64,000 bases of DNA from contig NC_088679.1 of NCBI RefSeq assembly GCF_950023065.1, positions 17,050,001 to 17,114,000 of the forward strand, read 5' to 3'. The stretch is from Planococcus citri (Eukaryota > Arthropoda > Insecta > Hemiptera > Pseudococcidae). Below, one piece after another: positions 22,931-33,600 of the stretch (within the stretch, counting starts at the first letter, position 1; the number at the start of each line of letters is the position of its first letter). The notes beneath the pieces were generated by a model. It was not told the DNA's origin and made no database searches. It saw nothing but the letters and a program-made list of their open reading frames with translations. The position numbers were made by a program, and so were the translations under genes.

Positions 22931-25900
22931 TCAACCGTTCGACATGGTTGATTTTTTTCACATTTTTTTGGAATTTACAGATTGATTGAAAATTTACTTT
23001 GACCCGGGCACTCCTGGAATTTCACGATAACCACCTATAAAACGGCCGAGAGAGAAAGAGAAAGAGAGAGCTCAATAAGCGAGGGCAAAGTTATGTGTAC
23101 TAAGGTTCATTTTCTATGCCCTTCCAGAACACGATTTGAACGATCTGGAAAAAGTTAAAAAAAAATCGCTGGAGGCTCCAGAATGACCCAAAATTAATAG
23201 TTTGTTGTCAATATATGGGAGTTGAATTATTGAAAAAATTATTCACATTGATCCACTTTTCTTCTTAAAAAATTTGAAAATCGCTTTTGGAACAGCTTTT
23301 TCAGTTTTTAAAAAATCTCCCAAAAATGCAAAAATAAATTGCAGCACACGACTTTTCTGTTTCTTCAGAATTTTAAAATTTCTCCAAAATATTTACAAAA
23401 TAATTTAAGCTTATCTGCTGAAAAATAATGAACTTTTACTAAAGCTCCTATTTTTTTTTTTTTACAATTTTACAAAGTAAAAAAGTATTTTCAAAGGAAA
23501 TCTTCAGAAAAATACACAAACATTTTACTACTTAATTGTAATAATTATTAGAATATCCAAATGAAAGATTACCTAAGATTGTATAAAAAAAGAATAATTT
23601 TCAGAGAATCTATTATTTGTATTTTAAAAAATAGATACCAAGCATTCACTCACAAGTTCATTAAAAATTCTACCAAAAACGTAAATAAATTGGGGAAAAT
23701 TGAAAAAATTTTCAGAAAAAGTGCATCTCCCCCAAAGAAAACGATAAAAACATTGAAAACTCACATTCCAATCAATTTTTTTTTCAGTTCAACACAAAGA
23801 ACTTCAAACTTTATGAAATCTTCAATAAATTTTTACAATTTTTCATGAGATTTCAAAGAAAAATTGAAAAGTTGGTCATTTTTTAATTTAAAAAAATGAA
23901 TAAATAAGTAACAATCTCTCAAAAATATTAAATTCTATTAAAATGAGAAAAAAAAACAGGATACCAAGGTTTACAATTTTGGCACTTGAAGAATTTCAAG
24001 CCTTTTCCTAATCTACATATATTCCAAAGGCTATTCAAAGAAGAGCCATGTTTTCAAACACATACTGCTTAATAAAAAACCTATTTTGCCTTGCAGTTGT
24101 TTTGTTTCTCCTGCAGGTTGATTTGGATCTCAAGTCAAGAGCTGAATTATACTAAACCTGTTCGGTTACTTCGAACACCTATTGATAAGTACATTAATTC
24201 GAGTCTGGTCGTCTTTGGCTATCAGAAATAAAAATTGTGGAGGTTTTTGACTCGAGCTGTCATTTATTATCTGCCACGGTTTCAAAAAATCAAAAAACAA
24301 CTTCTTTTGAAATTTAAAATCACGGTAGAAATGATGGGGTTCCTCAGTAAAAGACTCAAAATTTTATCCTTAGTCTTTTGACATCACCTCGTTTCTTTGC
24401 CACAAAAATATTCAAAGACGACTCAATCTAACCTGCACTCGTACCGTAATTTTCAAATGACTCAAATGTTCAAAATTTGAAATTTGTGCGTCTAAATGTT
24501 CAACGTAAAAAATGTCCTCACAACGTCTCGAGAGCTCATTTCGAGTACATTATGTCAAATAATGCTAAAAATAAAACCACTGAACTAGAAAAACTGGTAC
24601 GAATTTCAATATCTCGACCTACCGCCCAATTAAACACTTCTCAATTAAATAAATTTGATAAACAAACCTACTGAACAGAACGAACAAAACTAACTGAATT
24701 TCGCTACTCTCTAGACCACACTTGAATCACGCAAATAAAATACAAGAATACCCATTCCGTATGATTTTTAATCCAAAATGCAACCAAGAATTCGCCCAAC
24801 TATTCTCAAATACCACACATATCTCTTACCAGACTTTAATTTGCCTATCTTATTCACCTCACTTTAAAAATAAAACAAAAAAATGCATTTAAAAAAAACT
24901 TGAAAAACACCTTCAAATAAAATACCCAATACCCATATAACCGACGATTTAAAAAAATCAAACCACGAACATTCGCCAAGTAAACAAATAAATGTACTTC
25001 CATCAGAGATATATAAAAATTCAACTTGTATGTCCAATTTCGAGAAAAAAATTTCACCCATGGAAAATTTCCAAGTTTGAAAATTACGGAAATGGTTAAT
25101 TATTCGCGATGAACTTCTCGATCTGGTTTCGCAAAAACCCCAATGGTATTTCCAAGTCAGTTATACCGAACAAGTTTTACATATTAAATAAGTAAATATA
25201 TAGGTACCTCGTCGTCGTTGAATATAATTCAATTCCTCTTGGTACATGATCTTATATTAATATTCATCTCAAGCTCGAGTCAGTCAAACAGTCATAAATG
25301 TACACACCTTATTCGAATTGAATCTTAGGCATCACATTTTTTCATTTCATAGGCCTAACTACGTACATATAAAGATCTTTATCGAAGACCCAAGTACATA
25401 TTAATAATCTTTAAAAAACGAGATGGATTAATAAAAATACACCTAATCTCACACATTCTCGAGATGAAGGCTGAAACTTCACGCAATGAACACCTTCATG
25501 CTTCAAAATTACGTGCTAATTACTTATTTTTGGTAAAAATCTCAAATTAATATTCGCTCGTAAATCGGAAATAATGAATAAAACAAGGCGATGCGTTGGA
25601 TTATATTCTAGTAGGAAATATAGCCGAAAATAAAAACAAAAAAAAAACAAACCAACACTTAGAGCGTTAATGATAAAAACATGTTTCGTTAGCCCCTCTC
25701 TCTAGCTGCAGTTACGTTTACATTGATTTCAATTTATACATAATATAAATTCAAACATCAAGTTAGTAAAATTCATCAAAACACTTCACTATCCGGTTAG
25801 ATACACGAAAAAGATCACCCTGCATTTAGAACATTTTCCTAGAAATCGCTATTCATTCGTCACTAAACTTTTTGTTTACAAACACCTGAGACAGGTTTTA

Positions 25901-27039
25901 TTTGCAACAAAGTAATAGGTATTCAGTATTCACTAAGCTGGTAATGGATATTCGGAAATTTTTGTTTTATTTGTAGCAAACACGTAGCAGGCACGCTCAA
26001 AATGATTAACTCTGACTCATACTATCTATGTACTTCCTTTGACCAACTCAAGGTGAATACCTACTCTTATTCTTAAACAAGGAGCACGTTGCAACGAGTC
26101 AGACCATCAGACGAATAAACTCAACAGTACATGCAAAGCTTTCGTTTACGAAAATTTTCCACAATTGCTAGGGTAATTCGTTTCAATTTAATTATCCATC
26201 CAAGACTAAGACTACGAATTAACTAGCACCTGAAGATAATAATTTATACCATGACGATGCTTATTCGAATAGATAATAATCAGGTAGACTAATTTGTTGA
26301 GTATTACGCAGATAACAAAGTACCAAGACCAAATAACTTGAAGATTTGAATTTTGCATACATATTCAGACTACGAGCATACGCAGCTGATATAGAAAATC
26401 AATCGGAAACTTCTACAGACGTAATTCTAAAAATACTAAAAATATTCGCGAATTGTTCATCATTTAGATCGCATGTTTCCGGATTCGCGATGATTCTTTT
26501 TATTGTATTCGTTGTACGATTCTACAAAGGTTACATAACTTGGCCAGTATCATCGTTACATTTTTTTCGCATATTTCAAGGAAAACTGGTAGTTTTTCTC
26601 GACGAGTAGGATTACACGTACCTAACCACTTAAATAAGTAGATAAATAGATGAAGTAATGTAGGTACGAATTCGACATAAAAGTCGAAATTTTACATTTA
26701 AAATGCAAAAAATGCACTTCCATTACAACTAGGTAGTTAGGTAAGGCACTCATTGATATTCAAGTTCCGGAGCCAAGAACGTCAGCAATTGAAACATAGT
26801 CAAAGTTGCTATCGCAGGCTATCTGATATTACTCATTATGACCAATATTTTAGAAAGTGAAGGGCATTCTTCGGTTTATGGTGAATTCTTAAAAAACACT
26901 TTTGGGCCAAAAAATGTTTAAAAAATCAAAATTTTACCAAGTTGACCGATGAAGTTGAAATTTGGTATGTAAGCTATTTTCGATTCCCCAAATTGAACGA
27001 ATAGAGGGCTCGTATCTAATTTTTTCCCCCCAAAAAAAA
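22931..27039. other. Long intergenic stretch, no gene supported
   Basis: About 4.1 kb of AT-rich sequence. A purine microsatellite (GAGAGAAAGAGAAAGAGAGAG) is at about 23048-23070, and a dispersed GCTGGAGGCTCCAG motif is at about 23168. Open frames such as 23561-23848 and 26346-26609 lack any recognisable domain. No RNA gene was identified. Confidence 0.45.
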
Positions 27040-29420
27040 GAAACCTAAGAAACCAAAAAAGAGACAAAACGCGGGCAAAATATCTTCATGCAGAAAAAAG
27101 TTACTCCCCCCCCCTCAAAAAAAACAAAAGCGAGATTTTTTAGCTAGAAAGAGGAAATCTTTGCAATTGCTGCCATAAAACCTATTTTTGGCAAAGTATG
27201 ATAGGCTACAGCGAAACTTTGACAATTTTAACAAGTGTTTTTTGAATATTTCTAGACAAAATGCAACACTTGGATAATTTTTGAAAAAAGTGACTTTTTG
27301 GAATTTGAGAACTATTGATAATTTTTGGCAAAAAGCCAGACCAACAGTTCTAGCAAAAAGCAGGACTTTTATAGGCAATTATTGACAAAAAAATGATACG
27401 TTTTCGCAATCATTGTGGAATATGGGCAACTTTTTTTCGGTTTTTTGGTTAAAAAACGAGTTTTTGTAATTACTGGCAAGAAGCTAATTTTTGGCAAAGT
27501 ACAGCAATTCAACAAGGGGAAATGGCTTGTGGACAATTTCTGACAAAAATGCAAGAGTTGGACAATTTTTGAAAAAAGTGAGACTTCGGGATTTTTTGGG
27601 GAAAAAACACAAATATTAAAGTAGCAATTTTATTTAAAAGCCAACATTTCTTAAAATTTTAAAATTATTGTCAAAAAAGTGACTCTTTTATGGCAATTTC
27701 TGGCAATAAAGCGAGGGTTTTGGATAATTTTTGAAAGGAAATGAACAAAAATCTTAAGCAATTTTGCTAATAAGCAAAAAAAAAAATCAAAAATCGAAAA
27801 TTCAACAATTTTAGCAAAAAGCAGCAGTTTTTTGGAATCAATGGCAAAGAAACTACATTTCCCCCCCAATTTTTTCATCAAAAAGTGATTGTTTTACATT
27901 GTTTATGGGAAAAAACGTCACATTTTAGGCAAAAAAAGTGAGACTTTTCAATTGTAAAAGAGCTTTTGGCAAAAAGAAAGGCTTTTAGACAATTTTCGGA
28001 GAAAAGTAAAACTTTTTGCTACTTTTTTTTTGGCAATCATTGTGGAATATAGACAACTTTTTTTCAGTTTTTCGATTAAAAAACGAGTTTTTGTAATTGC
28101 TGGCAAAAATCCAATTTCTGACAAAAACGCAAGACTTTGAAAAATTTGGAAAAAAAAGTGAGACTTTTGGGTGTTTTTGGGGAAAAAACACGAATATTAT
28201 CGCAGCAATTTTATTTAAAAGCCAGAATTTTTTAGAATTTTTGACAAAACACAAGACTTTTGACAATTTTTCCAAAAATACGATATTTTGGAAATTATTG
28301 TCAAAAAAATGACACTTTTATAGCAATTTCTGGCAATAAAGCGAAGGTTTTGGATAATTTTTGAAAGGAAATATGAACAAAAATCTTGGGCAATTTTGCT
28401 AACAAAGCAAAAAAAATGTCAAAAATCAAAAATTCGACAATTTCTGGGAAAAAGCAACAGTTTTTGGAATTAATGGCAAAGAAATTACCTATATTTTTTC
28501 CTAATTTTTTCTTCAAAAAGTGTTTTAATTCTTCACATTTTGAAAAAAGTCACAATTTAGGTAAAAAAGTGAGACTTTTCAATTGTGAAAGAGCTTTTGG
28601 CAAAAAGAAAGACTTTTGGACAATTTTTGGAAAAAAGTAAAACTTTTTGCTATTTTTTTTTTTTTTTGCAAAAACACGAGAATTTATACCTATCAATTTT
28701 TGAAAAAAAGAGAATTTCTGATAATTTTTGGCAAAAAGTAAGACCAATAGTTCTAGCAAAATGCAAAACTTTTAGACAATTTATGGCAAAAAAATGAAAT
28801 TTTTTCGCATCTTTGTTGAAAGTGGGTGATTTTTTTTCAACTTCTCGGTTATAAAGCGAGACTTTTATGGAGTTTTAGCAAAAATCCAAAACTAAAGGGT
28901 AATTTTTAGAAAATAATTAAGACTTTTTTTGATTTTATCCCCAATTTTTTCATCAAATAGTGTTTTTTTTTCACGTTTTTCAGGTGAAAAAACGTCACAT
29001 TTTAGGTAAAAAAGTGGGAATTCTTGATTGTAAAAGAGCTTTTGGCAATAAGAAAGACTTTTGAACAGATTTTTTTTTTTGTAAAAACACGAGAATTTTT
29101 ATCAATTTTTGAAAAAGCGAGAATTTCTAAAAATTTTGGCAAAAAGCAAGACCAACAGTTTTATAGCAAAAATCAAAACTTTCAGGCAATTATTGGCAGA
29201 ACAATGAAACTTTTTCGCAATCATTGCGGAAAGTGGGTAACTTTTTTCGACTTTTCATTTAAAAAACGAGACTTTTTGGAGTTGAGGCAAAAAAAAAGGC
29301 GAAACTATATGGGAAAATTCAAGAATTAAAACTTTAATATGAATTTTTAGCGAAAATTCGTCAATTTTCAGCCAGAAACGAAGTTGTTTGGCAATTTTAG
29401 CAAAAGGTAGGGTTTGTATA
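27040..29420. repeat. Large degenerate minisatellite block with higher-order units of about 630 bp
   Basis: Units of about 30-45 bases built from GGCAATTTT, TGGCAAAAAG, CGAGACTTTTGG and GACAATTTTTG run through the whole block. Longer segments recur: GGCAATAAAGCGA near 27700 and 28332, TGTGGAATAT near 27413 and 28042, and CGTCACATTTTAGG near 27915 and 28993. This gives higher-order units of about 630 bp. The many open frames on both strands (Phe/Lys/Leu-rich) are by-products of the repeat. It is the same family as 11640-13040. Confidence 0.8.
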
Positions 29421-29782
29421 ACCACTGAAAATGCTGCGTAGTCAGTGCAGGACTTTTTGACATTATAAGCATTTTTTCAAGAGTAAAAAAATGAATTTTC
29501 GAAAATTTGTTTAAAAAAAATTATTTCTTGTAAGAACTAGAACGTAGAAAAAACTGAAATTTACTTCACAATATCACCTTAATTTTAAGGTTCGGAGTCA
29601 ATTAGAAATGGTTCTAGGCCGATTTGGAGCCTCCGACAATGTTTAGGAAATTTCAGTTCTCTCAAAAATGTTATTAATCTGTCGAAATGAACTTCTTCAA
29701 CACCTATGTATGTACGTGTTCAATGCATGTTACTTGCAATTAGTAAACCACTTGAGCGATTACACATCATTTTTCTAAAATC

Positions 29783-29784
<2 letters not shown>
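29421..29784. other. Dispersed-repeat sequence flanking the LINE 3' end
   Basis: No gene. The last 45 bases (GAGCGATTACACATCATTTT and following) match a dispersed repeat also seen near 46455, where it continues uninterrupted. The retrotransposon therefore appears to have landed inside a copy of that repeat. Confidence 0.6.
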
Positions 29785-29815
<31 letters not shown>

Positions 29816-29846
29816 AATAATATTTACATCTTATAATTACTTATCC

Positions 29847-29888
29847 CTGCGGTGAGGGGGCGGGGCCTAAGCCCCGCCCCTTCCGCAG
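29847..29888 (-). promoter_or_regulatory. GC-rich stem-loop near the LINE RNA 3' end
   Basis: In plus coordinates CTGCGG (29847-29852) pairs with CCGCAG (29883-29888), and GGGGCGGGGC (29857-29866) pairs with GCCCCGCCCC (29871-29880), leaving a CTAA loop. It sits about 32 bases before the poly-A tail, inside an otherwise AT-rich end. In several LINEs a 3'-terminal stem-loop is the recognition site for the element's own reverse transcriptase; that role is inferred here. Confidence 0.75.
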
Positions 29889-30606
29889 AGATAATACCAG
29901 TACAATCTTAAGTTTAAGGGGAGGGTGATGTATATTCTAATACTAAATTACAAACTTAATACTAAAATTTAGCTATAAAGACTATGTACAACTTAAACTA
30001 AGCCAAGATTAGGAGTGTTTCAATTTTGCTTAAAACTAGGAGGGGAAGGGGACGGTTCGGCCACCCAGTGGTCCTGGAGCCGCAGTGAGTGGGGGGCCCC
30101 AGTTTTGGTTGGGACTGCTGACCCACCCCCCCCAGCACCAGGCCAAAGGCCCGGAGCTCCTAGGCAGTATCCCAGAATCGCTCCCACCACTTCGGGGTTG
30201 AGGGAGTGGTCACCCTAGGATGTAGCCCATTCCCCCCTTCCGCGGATTTGGAGCGACCCCCGACCCGTCTCCCATTTTGGGGTAGGCCTAGGAGGTCTCC
30301 GGGCACCACTGTACCCTTAACTACCTCAGAAAGAGATCTCCTAGAGTAGGATTGTCCAAAAGGATATTATTTCTGATGTGTGAAAGTGGGAACACTCGGT
30401 CCTACCTTACATAGTGGATAACATTGGAGTAGTTTTGAATGCTGAGAATGGACACATACCATAGGTTTCTTCCATCCTTCAGCTTAGGGTAGTGCTACAA
30501 TAATATACATACATTGTACTATATAGATTAAATTAAATTAAATAAGATATATTTGGGGAGAATATTTACTTTATTACATTGTTATATAATCTATTTACAA
30601 GTGCTA

Positions 30607-33600
30607 TCAATTCGTTTTAGAGCGGGTGTTAGGGGAGGTCCAGTTACATACCTTGATATTGATAGGTATCTCCCTGAACTCTCTTACGATGATTGGCCGT
30701 ACCTGGCCCCAGTCAAGCTGGTCCAGCCCACATCCAATCCGTGGGATAGCGAGTTTTTTTATTTTTCTTCTGGTACATTCCCTGGCAAGATTTTGGATGC
30801 CAAGGGAGAAGTCCTTATATGTTGGTTTGTCGTAGTAATGGATTTTTGTGACGACACAGAATATTATATAATGTCCCTGGCTCACTGTTCCTTCGACTTT
30901 CCGCTTTAGAGTTGCCACTTCCCCCACATTGTGTGGTTGGGTCAGTAGCATCTCTCTGCCTCCAAAGTGGCGGACAAAGTCCCTCGCTATCCCAGCGGAC
31001 ATTCTGAGGTCTTGGCTGACACAGTGTGCCAGTGCAAAGGAGGGTCCCTGAAGAAATATGTCTTCATTGGCTTCCTCCAGCGTGAGTAGGCCGTTGGACT
31101 CAACTGCTGTTAAAGCCATATTTCCCAAGCTTCTTCTCCTCATTGCTTCTGCAGCAGAGGCGATGAGTCTGGTCTCGACATCACGAGGTGTTGGTTCGTG
31201 CATGTCAAGATATTGTTCGTATGGGAGAAGATCCCCCACACTAGCAGCACTGACTGGGGCGTAGAAGCGCTCTTGGATTCCACGAAGCACCAGGTATTGC
31301 ATAGCAGGTATGTAGACATGGTCACTGAATATCAGGGAGTATGGATGATCCAGGCCTCCTTGAGTGAGCAACTGTCTCTGGGCTGTTGAGATTATCCTCC
31401 TGGGTTCAGCCTCCTTTGAGGCCTCTTCCCAGTGCTGGTATGCCACAGAAGTGGAGAGCTCAGTGCTACTCTTTCTGGGAGTTGGGGGGAAGGTGGTCCT
31501 TAGGAATATTATTCGTCGGTTTACATCCTCCAAGATGTGTCGGTTTACATATGGTCCCATTGGTGTGTAGTTTGATGGAGGTTTTTTGATGCCCAGCTTC
31601 CCACCAATGGAGAAAGTTGAATGATCTTGTTTTGGTGTTTCCTCAGCTACAGAGCCTGGAGTCACCCCTCCATGCATGAACTGTATTCTGTTTTTGTGAC
31701 TCTCAAAGGCGTCTGCTACCTGCTTAGCTTTCAGCGATGTTTTGTTCAAGTTGATTGGTGGATGCACCTTGCTGATAGGTACCTGGATCAGATTTGGAGA
31801 GCACTGGACCTCAAAGCTACTTGTGTAGTCCATTCTATGTTGGTGAGCTGTTGGTGTGAGGGTTAACGGTGAGAAGTTGCAGGGTTGAAAGCCTGGGCTG
31901 TTCCAACCATTGTACACTGGTATTGATGTGCTGTGCCCCTCAACTGGACTGGAGTGTACAACAGGAATATTATATCTCCCTGTTCCCAGTGTTGTGCTAA
32001 TGTTGTGTGCAGGGGGGCTTTTACAGTTTCGGATGACACGGCCATGTTGGGCAGTAGTTGTTGATGTTGTTGTAGTTGTGTTGGCAGGAGAATACAGTAC
32101 ATCGTGCTCAGGGTGTGGCATTGCTGTAGTATGTTGGAAAAGGGAGTTGGATACCATGATTCTCTTCCTAGGGGATGAGGTTGGTGAAGAAAGTGGGCCA
32201 AGTATGTGGTCTGTTTGCTGCAGGATTGGGTTGATAGGTTGCACCATTGGACTGAATTTGGGTAGGTTAATTGCTGTGAAGTTTCTCCTTGCAGCTAGCC
32301 ATTCGTTTTCGAACCCTGGTGAATGATGCTGGTCACCTCCTTGTGAGGCCTCCGAACTAATACAGGATTCAGTTGAATGTTGTGTGACTGGGCTGCTGCA
32401 GACCTCTTGGTTCCTCTTGAGTAGCTCGCTAGCTATCAGCACTGTTCTAGGCACAAGCTTCAGTGCTGATGGTGAGTAGGTAGGTAAGCTTGTTACTCCG
32501 TTGTTTTTGTTGGTGGTTTCTGGTACTTGTGTTAGTTGTGTTTGGAGTATAGAGACTGGTGATGGTGACTGCAGGTGCATTGGTATTGGTGTGCTGGTGA
32601 TACTGGTAGTAGGAGGTAGTTCTTGGAGACTATATAGTGTGGTTAAAGGTGATGGATCATCCACATCTGACGTTCCCTCAGTATCTGTGGTAGATTTGTC
32701 AGCTATAACTTTAATGGAGTCCCGGATGTGAAAGAGTTCTTTGATGAGTTGATTCAGATTTTGTAAGTTGGTGGGAGTGACATCAAGCATTTCTACTGGG
32801 TACCGTTCCCTGATCTCAGCAATTTGGGTATTTGTACATTCAGTGATGAGGTGTTGTGGACTTTGTAGATTACCGCATACACAGAGGTTACTCCTTATTA
32901 TCTTGAATCTCTTCAAGTAATCGGCGAAGAAACCATGGCCTGTGAGGGCCTGGGTTAGGAAGAAGCTTGGTTTGAGATGTGCGCAGCTACCTTCCATTCT
33001 CTCAGCTATATCAGGAATCCATTCATAAGTGACTCTTCCAGTTGTAGCCAGATCCCAGCGGCTCTGCCACATCTGGTATGCCATTGAGGTGAGTTCATTA
33101 TCCAGCTGACGCCTTGAGAATGATCTGTTTTGCATTATGTAGGCATTCTTGGTCCTATTGGAATCTTTGTGCAGTAAGGTAATGGGTCCTGTGTCTAGGT
33201 TTGGAGCTTGAGTGCGATACCCTATGTCAGCAGCTCTTCTAAGGGCCATTTTTGCTATTGCCAGGTCAAGTGGGAGCATCCCAGCAATAACAGAGGCTGC
33301 AGTATCAGACACTGTCCGATAAGCTGAGATAATCTTCAGGTTTGTTGCTCTCTGAGTTTTACGGATTTTTTCTAGAACGCATGTGTACTTCAGGGCTGGC
33401 AGCGTGATTGCTGACCCATAATACCAGAGTGAGTTGATCAGCCCCTGCGCCATGATTTTCCTTGCTTCATAACCATAGCCATAGGTGCGTCCAAACAATC
33501 TATTTATAATGTTGAGTGACAGTTGAGATTTCTTGTGTATGTTAGTGAAGTGTGGTATAAAGGTGAGTTTTTGATCAATTATCACTCCAAGGTATTTGAT

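Noticed and set aside
26346..26609. 87-codon frame with a hydrophobic stretch
   Set aside because: Single hydrophobic patch in AT-rich DNA; no family or gene-structure support.
27115..29329. Many Phe/Lys-rich frames on both strands
   Set aside because: Products of the degenerate GGCAATTTT repeat, not genes.
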